Shown here: piece after piece, positions 27,235 through 35,671 of the stretch
Numbering within the stretch: the first letter of the stretch is position 1
Layout: each line of letters starts with the position of its first letter
Assembly (NCBI GenBank): GCA_944390965.1
Contig: CALXRW010000013.1
Coordinates: 1 to 43,902 of the forward strand
From: an uncultured Clostridia bacterium
GTDB taxonomy: Bacteria; Bacillota; Clostridia; TANB77; CAG-508
DNA: 43,902 nucleotides
Direction: 5' to 3'
Made by a program: the position numbers and the translations under genes
The notes under the pieces: generated by a model
What the model saw: only the letters and a program-made list of their open reading frames with translations
The model's database searches: none
What the model was told of the DNA's origin: nothing

Positions 27235-27741
27235 CTAAAATTTATCAAAATAGTCACTAATTTCTTGTAAATCTTCGAAGTTCTTCTGTCTTAGTATTTC
27301 ATATGTAATAATGGCAACTGAATTTGCTAAGTTTAGTGATCTTAGTGTTGGCAACATAGGAATTCGAATGGTTTTTGTATTTAAAAATTTCTCTAAAAGC
27401 CATTCTGGTAGACCTTTTGTTTCTTTACCATATAAAACAAAAACTTCTTCCATTTTAGAATAATTTACATCTGTATATTTTGTTTTTCCTTTTGTTGTAG
27501 CAAAAAACATATGATTCTCTTCCGGTTTGTGTTGCATTAAGAAATCATCTAATGACATATATTCTTTTACTTCTAACTTGTCCCAATAGTCTAGTCCTGC
27601 TCTTTTTAATGATTTTTCATCTATACTAAATCCTAATGGATGTACCAAATGTAATTTTGCACCTGTAATTGCACAGGTTCTTGCAATGTTTCCAGTATTT
27701 TGCGGAATTTCTGGTTCGACTAATACAATATGTAATTTCAT
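27235..27741 (-). CDS. trmL: tRNA (cytidine(34)-2'-O)-methyltransferase
   Basis: SPOUT-family enzyme methylating the wobble ribose of tRNA-Leu. The 168 residues include VEPEIPQNTGNIARTC, FVLYGKETKGLPEWLL and the knot-forming IPMLPTLRSLNLANSVAI, all diagnostic. First gene of the operon ending in fic. Confidence 0.95.
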   Translation of the reverse strand: MKLHIVLVEPEIPQNTGNIARTCAITGAKLHLVHPLGFSIDEKSLKRAGLDYWDKLEVKEYMSLDDFLMQHKPEENHMFFATTKGKTKYTDVNYSKMEEVFVLYGKETKGLPEWLLEKFLNTKTIRIPMLPTLRSLNLANSVAIITYEILRQKNFEDLQEISDYFDKF

Positions 27742-27813
27742 TTTTCTCCTTTTTATTTTAAAATGTTTTCATATTCTATTTTTTCATAGATTACTTTACA
27801 CTATCTTTAAAAT

Positions 27814-27835
27814 AGACTGGTTTTCACCAGTCCAT
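27814..27835 (-). terminator. terminator of the M23 peptidase gene
   Basis: GACTGGT and ACCAGTC form a hairpin followed on the minus strand by a short T-rich stretch, just beyond the peptidase stop codon. The repeat piece ATTACTTTACACTATCTT seen around xth recurs next to it (27784-27807). Confidence 0.5.
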
Positions 27836-27842
27836 TTTATAA

Positions 27843-28820
27843 TTAATATAAATAGTTCTGTGGATTCTGTGCGACTCCATTCACCCTGATTTCTAAGTGT
27901 AAATGTGGTCCTGTAGATTTTCCAGTTGAACCTACTTCAGCAATTACTTCTCCTGCTGCTACTGTTTGTCCTACTTCTGCATATAAGGCATTACAGTGTG
28001 CATAATAGGTTTCAATTCCATTTCCATGAGAAATAATAATTAATTTTCCATAAGTTCCTCTTGTTCCTGAATAGGTTACCACTCCTCCTGCTGCTGCAGA
28101 AATTGGAGTTCCAGTTGATGTGGCAATGTCAAGACCTGTATGATTCCCACTAGCTCTTCCACCAAATCTAGAGGATATGATTCCTGAAACTGGCGTTGTT
28201 AGTGAAATACCTAAATCAATCTTTGGTCCCCCCACATTCATAGCGGTACTAATTGCTACAACCTTTTTCTCAACTGGTTTTACATATAATTCAGAAACTA
28301 TTGTTTCTACATCTGTAAATTCTTTTAATTCTGTTAAATATTTTTTGATAAATCCTAGCTTGTCTTTATTCGTACTATTTTTATCTTTTAATTGCTGTAT
28401 TGCCTGTTCTGCTACTTCTGCTGTCGGTACATAATATTTTTCTTCACCATCTAATGTTACTGCATAATATTCATAATAAGGAACACCTGTTGCCTTTACT
28501 TTTTCAAAAATCTCATCATCATTTGTTACAATTCCCTTTTTTAGCATACACAATTCATATTGTGGTAATTCTGGAATGTCTACAAAAGCAATATATTCTC
28601 CTTCTCCTGTTTCCATATATTCATTTATCTTCTTTTGAAGTTCACTTTTATTTTCACTATATCCTATATGTTGTCCTTGAAATGTAACACTATAAATTGG
28701 TTTATAGGCAAAAGCAACTAAACCAGATATCATAATGGCTGCTATGGCAAATAAAGCAATAATTTTAATTGATGTTCTAATATGGATTAATACTTTTTTT
28801 ACAATATTAATTTCAAACAA
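27843..28820 (-). CDS. M23 family zinc endopeptidase, membrane-anchored
   Basis: Peptidoglycan cross-bridge endopeptidase of the LytM type. 325 residues: membrane anchor (about 15-40), a 170-residue extracytoplasmic linker, and the M23 domain with zinc ligands in NHTGLDIA and HLHLE and the YAHCNAL active-site strand. The start is uncertain: TTG 28820 lies directly after AAAGGGG, which is unusually close. SpoIIQ/LytM-like proteins of this design act on the wall in sporulating cells. Confidence 0.88.
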   Translation of the reverse strand: MFEINIVKKVLIHIRTSIKIIALFAIAAIMISGLVAFAYKPIYSVTFQGQHIGYSENKSELQKKINEYMETGEGEYIAFVDIPELPQYELCMLKKGIVTNDDEIFEKVKATGVPYYEYYAVTLDGEEKYYVPTAEVAEQAIQQLKDKNSTNKDKLGFIKKYLTELKEFTDVETIVSELYVKPVEKKVVAISTAMNVGGPKIDLGISLTTPVSGIISSRFGGRASGNHTGLDIATSTGTPISAAAGGVVTYSGTRGTYGKLIIISHGNGIETYYAHCNALYAEVGQTVAAGEVIAEVGSTGKSTGPHLHLEIRVNGVAQNPQNYLY

Positions 28821-29006
28821 CCCCTTTTCTTTGCATTCACTTTTTGCATTTTATATGATTTTATTTTTTTTTACAAAGTGATTCATGGGGAATTATTGTT
28901 TATTATCTCTTTTATTTTTAATTTATCTTCAATTTGTTTCTATTTACTCTTTTTTTCTACACGTTTATTTCCGTAAAGATTTCTCGTTTTGTACAGATAT
29001 TTTCTT

Positions 29007-29480
29007 TTACTTTCTCTTTAAAATTTTTACCAATCTCTCAAAAAAATTTGCTCTCTTAAATTCTTGCATGCCATCATTTCTTTCAACAATACTTTGTGGA
29101 TAGACTTCTTCCCTTACTTCCCTAAGAACTTCTATTACTTTTTCGTAATGAAATGGCTTTGGAATAAAATATTTGACTTTTAATTCTCTCAAATATTCCA
29201 TAATATCCGCATAAGGTGCTCCGGATATCACAACAAATTTAGGTTTTTCCTGTCCTTGATACATCCTAATAATCTCCAGTCCTTTGTGATACCCTTCTTT
29301 TCTTTTTATATCTGTTATAACAGTATCTGGTTTTAAAGTATTTATTAATTCAATTTCATCTTCTGTTTTGCTTGTTATATCTAAAAGTAAAAATTCCTCA
29401 TGTTTTTTTATTTCCTCCGCTAATACAGTAGTTATAATTTTATTGTCATCCGCAATAATAATTTTTAATCGATTCATCAT
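29007..29480 (-). CDS. receiver-only response regulator
   Basis: A CheY-like receiver domain (IIIADDN near the start, phospho-acceptor Asp in VITDIKRK, VVISGAPY, FIPKPF with the conserved Lys) of 157 residues with no output domain, only a short basic tail (FFERLVKILKRK) that could bind membrane or nucleic acid. The receiver looks like that of Spo0A-type regulators. No kinase adjoins. It has a strong promoter 190 bases upstream. Confidence 0.85.
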   Translation of the reverse strand: MMNRLKIIIADDNKIITTVLAEEIKKHEEFLLLDITSKTEDEIELINTLKPDTVITDIKRKEGYHKGLEIIRMYQGQEKPKFVVISGAPYADIMEYLRELKVKYFIPKPFHYEKVIEVLREVREEVYPQSIVERNDGMQEFKRANFFERLVKILKRK

Positions 29481-29669
29481 AATTATTCCTTCTTGGTTTT
29501 CACTCTCTTTCTCAATTAATTTTTGAAAATATAAAATAAATTTTTCCCAATTTTATAATTCATTTGAATTCAATAATCCAAATATTTTTTTGTTCAAGAT
29601 ATTTCATACTGTTTTTTCTTTTTTCGAATCATAATTTCCAATTCCTTCCTGTAAAATTTTACGCAACCT

Positions 29670-29698
29670 ATTATACGTACGTTTTACCATGCAGTCAA
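29670..29698 (-). promoter_or_regulatory. strong promoter of the receiver gene
   Basis: On the minus strand TTGACT (29698-29693), 17 bases, TATAAT (29675-29670). Confidence 0.75.
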
Positions 29699-29824
29699 CC
29701 CTTACAGTAGTATAAATCCGTTGTAACCCGCTAGTAATAAGCATTATAAAACTTTTCGCTAAAAAGCGACTTTTTTTGACTTTTGTAGAACAATAACATA
29801 CTTTTCAGTTAATACACTTATATA

Positions 29825-29906
29825 GACTCTCAAGGTTCAAGGAGTAATCCAGAAGCTAGATAAACTGTTTGAGCTTTTATTTCAAAATATAATGGCATTA
29901 GCCGGA
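29825..29906. repeat. CTCTCAAGGTTCAAGGAGTAATCC repeat, copy 1
   Basis: Shares with 35281-35359 the block CTCTCAAGGTTCAAGGAG, then GAGCTTTTATTTCAAAATATAA and a GCCGGA-type end. Its left arm is decayed; a possible remnant lies at 29728-29755. Confidence 0.6.
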
Positions 29907-29913
29907 CTATTCA

Positions 29914-29951
29914 ACAAAAAAAGTCTTAAAGCAAATTTTGCTTCAAGACTT
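29914..29951 (-). terminator. terminator of the ribbon-helix-helix-like gene
   Basis: On the minus strand AAGTCTTGAAGCA pairs with TGCTTTAAGACTT and is followed by seven T. Confidence 0.8.
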
Positions 29952-29971
29952 TTAAAAAATAATATTAGTTT

Positions 29972-30298
29972 TTAGCTATGAATAGCATTATATATTGCAA
30001 TATTAATTAATCTATAAATTGATATTTTATATTTTTCTTTCAATTCCTCCAATTTTTTGTAAGAAGATTCTCGAATTAAGAAATTATGAGGTTCTGATAT
30101 CTCATTTTTTGGTCTTTCATAAATTTTTACATCACATGTTCTAATTAATTCAATAATAGCAATATTTACCAACTTATTAATTGATGCATCATAAACATCT
30201 GTTAATTCTTCTAATCTTTCATATAAAGTAGCATCTACTTCTATTCTTCTCCTGACTCCAGTATCTTTGCTAAGCAAATATTTATCAAACACATTCAT
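29972..30298 (-). CDS. tandem ribbon-helix-helix-like small protein
   Basis: 108 residues with two copies of one unit: RIEVDATLYERLEELTDVYD followed by ASINKLVNIAII, and NFLIRESSYKKLEELKEKYK followed by ISIYRLINIAIY. Strand, helix and helix order fits a ribbon-helix-helix (Arc/MetJ) DNA-binding fold, and fusing two copies would make a single-chain dimer. I chose the ATG at 30298 because AGGTG lies seven bases upstream. Function is inferred only from form. Confidence 0.6.
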   Translation of the reverse strand: MNVFDKYLLSKDTGVRRRIEVDATLYERLEELTDVYDASINKLVNIAIIELIRTCDVKIYERPKNEISEPHNFLIRESSYKKLEELKEKYKISIYRLINIAIYNAIHS

Positions 30299-30404
30299 TT
30301 TCAAGCACCTCACTTCTTTATTATACTTTCATATAATGCTGTTTTTAATTCCTTTTTAATGTATCTTTTTAACTACTTTATAGGTTTACTGTCAGACAAA
30401 AAAA

Positions 30405-30429
30405 CTGAAGTTGTAAAACACAACTTCAG
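30405..30429 (-). terminator. terminator of the coat-protein pair
   Basis: CTGAAGTTGT and ACAACTTCAG (10 bp) with T-runs on both sides; it follows the stop of the gene at 30437. Confidence 0.85.
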
Positions 30430-30436
30430 CTTTTTG

Positions 30437-30682
30437 TTACTGTTGTAATTCATTTTTTACTTGGGTAATTTCTTGTGAAGTAGCTTGCATGGCAGGTTTA
30501 TAATACCCTTTCATTTGTGCTACTTTAAAAATTTCATATTGAAATGCTTCATCATTATTCCTAATCTGTTGCAAAGTTTGTCTTAGTTCTGCATTTTCCG
30601 TTTCTGCAATTGCAGTTTGATAAGTATTAAGACTTCCTTTTACACTAGACAAAACATCATTTACCATTGCTTTTTCTTCCAT
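30437..30682 (-). CDS. CotF-like spore coat protein
   Basis: 81 residues resembling the CotF family of spore coat proteins (MVNDVLSSVKGSLNTYQTAI, AEL+xTLQQIRNNDEAFQYEIF, MKGYYKPA). Helical, with the conserved YY-P motif near the end. ATG after GGAGGAA. It is preceded by a second small coat-type gene. Expression is expected in the mother cell, though no sporulation promoter was identified. Confidence 0.8.
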   Translation of the reverse strand: MEEKAMVNDVLSSVKGSLNTYQTAIAETENAELRQTLQQIRNNDEAFQYEIFKVAQMKGYYKPAMQATSQEITQVKNELQQ

Positions 30683-30693
30683 GTTCTTTCCTC

Positions 30694-30882
30694 CTAATTA
30701 TTTAAAAATGACATTAATTTTTGTTTTGTGTTTAATGCATCTTGTGCAGATTTTGTAAACATTTGCTTAATTTGAGGATCTACACTAGTATTCGCATAGT
30801 TACTTAACTTTTCATAACTTGTTTGATGTGATCCTATTAAATGTCTTAAATTTTGAAGTTCTACTTGAGTTAATTTTGCCAT
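30694..30882 (-). CDS. small CotF-type spore coat protein
   Basis: 62 residues, predicted helical hairpin (LTQVELQNLRHLIGSHQTSY, DPQIKQMFTKSAQDAL). It resembles the N-terminal part of CotF-like proteins and lies 11 bases before the other coat gene. ATG after GGAAGGA. Confidence 0.7.
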   Translation of the reverse strand: MAKLTQVELQNLRHLIGSHQTSYEKLSNYANTSVDPQIKQMFTKSAQDALNTKQKLMSFLNN

Positions 30883-31029
30883 ATTTATCCTTCCTTTCTC
30901 AACATAGTCTAAAAATAGTATGGCTATATTTTTCTTTTTTATTCATACTTTTTATTTTTGTAAATATGCACTAATTAGTTAAGCGGTAAGGATTTTCAAG
31001 ATTTTTCTTAATTTATTTTTTTATTTTAC

Positions 31030-31058
31030 TTGTTTTTTTTATTTTTATTCTATATAAT
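31030..31058 (+). promoter_or_regulatory. promoter of the HD-GYP regulator
   Basis: TTGTTT (31030-31035), 17 T-rich bases, TATAAT (31053-31058). Confidence 0.5.
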
Positions 31059-31086
31059 CTAGCTAACAATAAAAGAGGTGATAAAA

Positions 31087-32148
31087 ATGAGGCAAAGCTT
31101 GCAAAATCAATCGGAAAATCAATATAAAATTATTGGTGTAGATGATGAACCAGGTGTTCTTGATTCTTTATCTGTTTTTCTAAAAAGAGCTGGCTACCAT
31201 TTTTCAGGCTTTACTGATCCATTAGAAGCTATTGAAAGGGTAAAAACAGAACATTTCGATTTGATGATTTTGGATTATATCATGACACCAGTTCACGGTG
31301 ATCAAGTTGTTGAAGAAGTTAGAAAATTTAATAAAGATCTTTATATTCTTCTTCTTACTGGTCATAAAGATTTAGCTCCTCCTTTAGAAACCATTCGTAA
31401 ATTAGATATTCAAGGATACTGTGAAAAAAGCGACAAATTAGATCAACTATTATTACTAGTAGAATCCGGAGTCAAATCTATTTCTCAAATGAATTTAATT
31501 CGAAAAATTAATGTAGAATTAAAAGATACTTATGAAAAATTAGAACAATCTTATATGGAAACAATTGAAACATTAAGGCTTGCTGTTGATGCTAAGGATG
31601 TTTATACAAGAGGTCATTCAGATCGCGTTTCTGAATATTCCGTTTTAATTGGAAAAAAATTAGGATTGTCTGAAGATGATATTAAAACATTAAAAATAGG
31701 TGGTTTGTTTCACGACATTGGAAAAATTGGTGTGCCTGACAGTATCCTGTTAAAAGATGCTAAACTTACTGACGATGAATACTCACAAATTAAAAATCAT
31801 CCGTCTATTGGAGCTCATATTTTATCAACGGCAACTATTTTCTCGAATATTATCCCTATTGTAAAACATCATCACGAAAAATATAATGGAACAGGCTATC
31901 CATCTAAATTAGCTGGTGAAAATATTCCTTATCTTGCTAGAATTGCTGCTATAGCTGATGCTTTTGATGCTATGACTTCTAAAAGACCTTATCGTGACGA
32001 AATTCCTTTAGAAAAAGTAAAAGAAGAATTTCGAAATTTACTAGGAATTCAATTTGATCCAGAAATCGGAAAAGTATTCCTAGATATACTCGATAATGAT
32101 TATAATGAAATTATGAGAATTCAATCTAAATATTATAGTCAATTATAG
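31087..32148 (+). CDS. response regulator with HD-GYP domain (c-di-GMP phosphodiesterase type)
   Basis: 353 residues: receiver domain (about 15-130; acidic pair DDE, phospho-acceptor in LMILDYIM, conserved Lys replaced by the region GYCEKSD), a helical linker, and HD-GYP domain (about 165-350) with HSDRVSEYS, FHDIGKIGVPD, HHEKYNGTGYP and a conserved DAFDAMTSKRPYR. HD-GYP enzymes degrade cyclic di-GMP. ATG 31087 has AGAGGTGA upstream; a GTG nine bases earlier is part of that site. Confidence 0.92.
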   Translation: MRQSLQNQSENQYKIIGVDDEPGVLDSLSVFLKRAGYHFSGFTDPLEAIERVKTEHFDLMILDYIMTPVHGDQVVEEVRKFNKDLYILLLTGHKDLAPPLETIRKLDIQGYCEKSDKLDQLLLLVESGVKSISQMNLIRKINVELKDTYEKLEQSYMETIETLRLAVDAKDVYTRGHSDRVSEYSVLIGKKLGLSEDDIKTLKIGGLFHDIGKIGVPDSILLKDAKLTDDEYSQIKNHPSIGAHILSTATIFSNIIPIVKHHHEKYNGTGYPSKLAGENIPYLARIAAIADAFDAMTSKRPYRDEIPLEKVKEEFRNLLGIQFDPEIGKVFLDILDNDYNEIMRIQSKYYSQL

Positions 32149-32160
32149 ATAGTAACGAAT

Positions 32161-32195
32161 AAAGCTCGGCTATTTAAATTAGATAGCCGGGCTTT
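32161..32195. terminator. bidirectional terminator
   Basis: AAAGCTCGGCTAT pairs along 13 positions with ATAGCCGGGCTTT, with a T-run, between the convergent HD-GYP and ABC-F genes. Confidence 0.85.
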
Positions 32196-32217
32196 TGTTT
32201 ATTCTGTTTTTTATCTT

Positions 32218-33813
32218 CTATTTAGTAAATTGTGCTAAGTATTCATCATAGGTTCCATCTTTTACAATGATTCCTTCTTCTTTTATCTCCATAATTCTAT
32301 TGGCAACAGTCTGTGTTAATTGATGGTCATGAGATGTAAATAAGATAACTCCATTAAACTTTTTCATTCCCTCATTTAAAGATGTTATAGATTCCATATC
32401 CAAATGATTGGTTGGTTCATCAAATATCAGAAAATTTGCGCCAGATAGCATTAATTTTGATAAAACACATCTTACCTTTTCTCCTCCAGATAAAACATTT
32501 ACCTTTTTTAAAGATTCTTCTCCTGAAAACAACATACGACCCAAAAAACTTCTAATATAAGTTTCATCTTGCTCTTTAGAATATTGTCTTAGCCAGTCTA
32601 CTAAATTTAAATCACATTCAAACAATTTGCTATTGTCTTTTGGAAAATAATTTTTTGTGATTGTTGTTCCCCAAATAATTTCTCCTTCATCTGGTTCCAA
32701 TTCTCCTGCTAAAATTTGAAATAATGTTGTTTTTGCAATTTCATTTTCTGCCAAAATAGCAATTTTATCTTCTCGATTCACTGTAAAAGAAACATGAGAT
32801 AATACTTTCTCCCCTTCTATCGTTTTAGATAAATTTTTAACAACTAATACTTCTTTTCCGACTTCTCTATCTGGTTTAAAATCAATATATGGGTATCTTC
32901 TATTAGATGGTTTTATTTCTTCTAATTGAATTTTTTCCAAAGACTTTTTCCTAGAAGTTGCTTGCTTAGATTTAGATGCATTTGCACTAAATCTGCTGAT
33001 AAAATCTTGCAATTCTTTTATTTTCTCTTCTTTCTTTTTGTTGGCTTCTTTCATTTGTTTTAATAACAATTGGCTAGATTCATACCAGAAATCATAGTTT
33101 CCTGGATATACCTTTATCTTTCCAAAATCTACATCTGCTATATGTGTACATACTTTATTTAAAAAATATCTATCATGTGAAACTACAATAACCGTATTTT
33201 CAAAGTCAATTAAAAAATCTTGCAACCAATTAATTGCTTTCATATCTAAGTCATTTGTTGGTTCATCTAATAATAAAATATCTGGATTTCCAAATAAAGC
33301 CTGTGCTAAAAGTATTTTTACTTTATCTTTTGCTTCCATTTCTCTCATATATTTATAATGATTTTCTGTTCCTATTCCTAAATCTGTTAATAAAATGGCT
33401 GCATCTGATTCTGCATTCCAACCATCTAATTCACTAAATCTTTCTTCTAATTTTGCGGCTCTCATTCCATCTTGTTCAGAAAAATCAGGTTTACTATAAA
33501 TTTCGTCCTTTTCTTTCATAATTCGATATAATTCTTGATTTCCCATAATAACTGTATCCATTACAGTATATTCTTCAAAGGCATAGTGATCTTGTTTTAA
33601 AACAGAAATTCTTTCTCCCTTATCTATGCTTACATCTCCTTTGGATGGTTCAATCTCACCAGAAAGAATTTTTAAAAAAGTAGACTTTCCCGCACCATTT
33701 GCTCCTATGATTCCATAGCAATTTCCTTTTAAAAACTTAATATTAACATCTTCAAATAAAACTCTTTTTCCAAATCTCAATGTAACATTATTGGCTGTTA
33801 TCATTTTTTTCAT
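32218..33813 (-). CDS. ABC-F protein (YkpA/YbiT type) with degenerate motifs
   Basis: Cytosolic protein with two ABC domains and no membrane part; ABC-F proteins act on the ribosome. 531 residues. Domain 1 has Walker A GANGAGKST and Walker B ILLLDEPTNDLD, but its signature is MEAKDKV rather than LSGGEKV. Domain 2 has signature LSGGEKVRC and FLIFDEPTNHLD, but its Walker A is AENEIAKTT, lacking the three glycines. The linker is Lys/Glu-rich (about 250-285). Gene follows corA by 10 bases. Confidence 0.9.
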   Translation of the reverse strand: MKKMITANNVTLRFGKRVLFEDVNIKFLKGNCYGIIGANGAGKSTFLKILSGEIEPSKGDVSIDKGERISVLKQDHYAFEEYTVMDTVIMGNQELYRIMKEKDEIYSKPDFSEQDGMRAAKLEERFSELDGWNAESDAAILLTDLGIGTENHYKYMREMEAKDKVKILLAQALFGNPDILLLDEPTNDLDMKAINWLQDFLIDFENTVIVVSHDRYFLNKVCTHIADVDFGKIKVYPGNYDFWYESSQLLLKQMKEANKKKEEKIKELQDFISRFSANASKSKQATSRKKSLEKIQLEEIKPSNRRYPYIDFKPDREVGKEVLVVKNLSKTIEGEKVLSHVSFTVNREDKIAILAENEIAKTTLFQILAGELEPDEGEIIWGTTITKNYFPKDNSKLFECDLNLVDWLRQYSKEQDETYIRSFLGRMLFSGEESLKKVNVLSGGEKVRCVLSKLMLSGANFLIFDEPTNHLDMESITSLNEGMKKFNGVILFTSHDHQLTQTVANRIMEIKEEGIIVKDGTYDEYLAQFTK

Positions 33814-33823
33814 TCCTTTCTTA

Positions 33824-34765
33824 TTAAAACATATCTTTTTTCTTTAACCATACTGTAGCTAACAGTGCAAGACCAATGGAGAGAAGCATAATAATCATAA
33901 AAGCAAATGGATTATGAGCAAATGGTAAATCCACATTCATTCCCCAAAAACTTGCAATCATAGTTGGTAGTGATAAAACAATAGTAATCGCAGCCAAAAA
34001 TTTCATAACAGAATTTAAATTGTTAGAAATAATAGAAGCATATGCATCCATTGTTCCACTTAGAATATCACTGTAAATTTTACACATTTCGATAGCCTGC
34101 TTATTCTCTACGATGGCATCATCTAATATATCTTCATCTTCTTCATATAACTTAATAATTTTTCCGCTAAGTGTTTTTTCCATAACAACTTCATTTGATC
34201 TTAATGATGTTGCTATATATACCAAACTATTTTCTAAATTTAATAATTTAATTAATTCCTTATTTCTCATGGATTTTTGTAAACGCAATACATTCATTTC
34301 AGATTCTTTATTAATTTGTTTTAAAATAGTAAGATAACTAGAAGAATTTGCAAATAAAATTTGTAAAATAAATCTCGTCTTTTTGTAAGTACAGAAACCT
34401 TTTACTCTATTTTTTTCAAACTCCTCAATAATTTTATTTTTATTGAGTGAAACTGTAATAAAAAAATCATCTCTTACCACAATCATTCCCAATGGCATAG
34501 TTGTATGTAACTTTTCTTCTTCCACGGTTTCTATAATAGGAACATCTATAATAAATAACTTGGTATCGTCCTCTGTGTCAATTCTTGCTTTTTCTTCAAA
34601 ATCTAGAGGATATCGAATAAAATCTTCTTCTATTTGCAGACTTTCGCAAACTTTTTTAATCTCTCTTTCAGATGGATTTACTAAATTAATCCATGCCCCT
34701 TTTTTAAATTCATTGATTTCTTTAAATTCGTTTGTTTCCATGTCTGTCAAATAGATTTTCAACAT
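33824..34765 (-). CDS. corA: CorA family divalent-cation channel
   Basis: Magnesium/cobalt channel subunit. 313 residues: large cytosolic N-terminal part, then two C-terminal membrane helices with the CorA signature GMN between them (ASFWGMNVDLPF). ATG 34765 is chosen because AGGGGGTG lies seven bases upstream; the reading frame continues 17 codons further without a site. Likely cotranscribed with the ABC-F gene. Confidence 0.93.
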   Translation of the reverse strand: MLKIYLTDMETNEFKEINEFKKGAWINLVNPSEREIKKVCESLQIEEDFIRYPLDFEEKARIDTEDDTKLFIIDVPIIETVEEEKLHTTMPLGMIVVRDDFFITVSLNKNKIIEEFEKNRVKGFCTYKKTRFILQILFANSSSYLTILKQINKESEMNVLRLQKSMRNKELIKLLNLENSLVYIATSLRSNEVVMEKTLSGKIIKLYEEDEDILDDAIVENKQAIEMCKIYSDILSGTMDAYASIISNNLNSVMKFLAAITIVLSLPTMIASFWGMNVDLPFAHNPFAFMIIMLLSIGLALLATVWLKKKDMF

Positions 34766-34800
34766 TTCGAAACACCCCCTATTGTGTATTATACCCAAAT

Positions 34801-34838
34801 AAAAACCCCTTGTCAATGCAAAGGGCTATGGTTTTTAA
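34801..34838. terminator. terminator-like hairpin upstream of corA
   Basis: AAAAACC-CCTT and AAGGG-GGTTTTT pair imperfectly with flanking A and T runs. It could end transcripts of the toxin remnant or those from the tRNA side. Confidence 0.4.
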
Positions 34839-34898
34839 CTATAATTATTTCTTTGGGTTTAACACTAAAATTATTTTTAAAATTTATATTTTAGCATA

Positions 34899-35000
34899 TT
34901 ATAAAAAATTTATCCAATTTCTTCTTCCATACATAATTCTAATAATTTCAATACTATTATTTTCTAAATAAATTACTATTTCCCAACCTCTCTATATCAT
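34899..35000 (-). pseudogene. remnant of a RelE/ParE-type toxin
   Basis: About 29 codons read GWEIVIYLENNSIEIIRIMY then GRRNWINFL-stop, matching the C-terminal beta-strand of ParE/RelE toxins (usual ending IIRVLHGRRD). Upstream sequence has many stops and no start, so only debris remains. Confidence 0.4.
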
Positions 35001-35249
35001 TGATTCAATAAATCATAAATTAGTATTACTTAAATGTTTAATCTTATTTTTTAATTACAAAATTATACTCCTTTATAATTTCTAAAATTTCAGCATTTTA
35101 TTCTAATTCTTGGACTATTTCAAATTTAAATCTGTGCCATATCTGCAGATAGCTTCAAAATTCCACAAAAACATAGATAGCTTATTCTTATTGCATAGGA
35201 AACTCTATGAAACTTCGAAATTTCACAGCACGAAGTGAAAATAAAATGC

Positions 35250-35359
35250 TCCGGCACATGACCTTATATTTTTCCATAAAACTCTCAAGGTTCAAGGAGT
35301 AATCCGGCAGCGGAAGGCTGTTCGAGCTTTTATTTCAAAATATAAGGTCATGTGCCGGA
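35250..35359. repeat. 110-bp element with perfect 23-bp inverted ends
   Basis: TCCGGCACATGACCTTATAT plus TTT (35250-35272) is repeated in inverted form at 35337-35359. The interior holds CTCTCAAGGTTCAAGGAG, shared with 29825-29906. No coding capacity: a miniature inverted-repeat element or a structured RNA. Confidence 0.7.
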
Positions 35360-35402
35360 TATATAAAAAATTTTCTTTTGAGAATATCTTTTGTTTATAT
35401 AT

Positions 35403-35438
35403 GAAAAAACAACTTACAAACTTTTAAGTTCGTAAGTT
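35403..35438 (-). terminator. terminator of tRNA-Lys
   Basis: On the minus strand AACTTACGAACT pairs with AGTTTGTAAGTT, followed by a T-run, directly after the tRNA. Confidence 0.75.
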
Positions 35439-35447
35439 ATTATAAAT

Positions 35448-35523
35448 TGGTGCACCACCGGGGAATCGAACCCCGAACCTCCTGATTAAGAGTCAGTTGC
35501 TCTACCGATTGAGCTAGTAGTGC
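35448..35523 (-). tRNA. tRNA-Lys (anticodon CTT)
   Basis: A complete cloverleaf of 76 bases: acceptor GCACTAC with GTGGTGC, D-arm GCTC...GAGC, anticodon loop CTCTTAA (anticodon CTT), T-loop GTTCGATTC, and an encoded CCA end. It reads AAG. Confidence 0.95.
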
Positions 35524-35555
35524 ATATTTCTATTTTCTTGCCCAAGAATAAATTA

Positions 35556-35584
35556 ATTATAGACATTTTTTTTTGAAATGTCAA
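35556..35584 (-). promoter_or_regulatory. promoter of tRNA-Lys
   Basis: On the minus strand TTGACA (35584-35579), 17 bases, TATAAT (35561-35556), both perfect, about 33 bases before the tRNA. Confidence 0.85.
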
Positions 35585-35671
35585 GATAGTAATCGAAAAA
35601 TGCCCCATTGAAAAGAGGCGTCACTAATAAAATATCTCAGAGGGCGCCTCTGTTTATTATCTTTATAGTAT

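Larger units (their letters stand above)
29481..29971. other. gene-free region with promoter, hairpins and a repeat
   Basis: Contains the leader and promoter of the receiver gene (29670-29698), a possible 12-codon leader reading frame (29632-29594), a TCGCT-AAAA-AGCGA hairpin followed by seven T on the plus strand (about 29755-29780), one copy of a repeat (29825-29906) and the terminator at 29914-29951. Confidence 0.7.
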
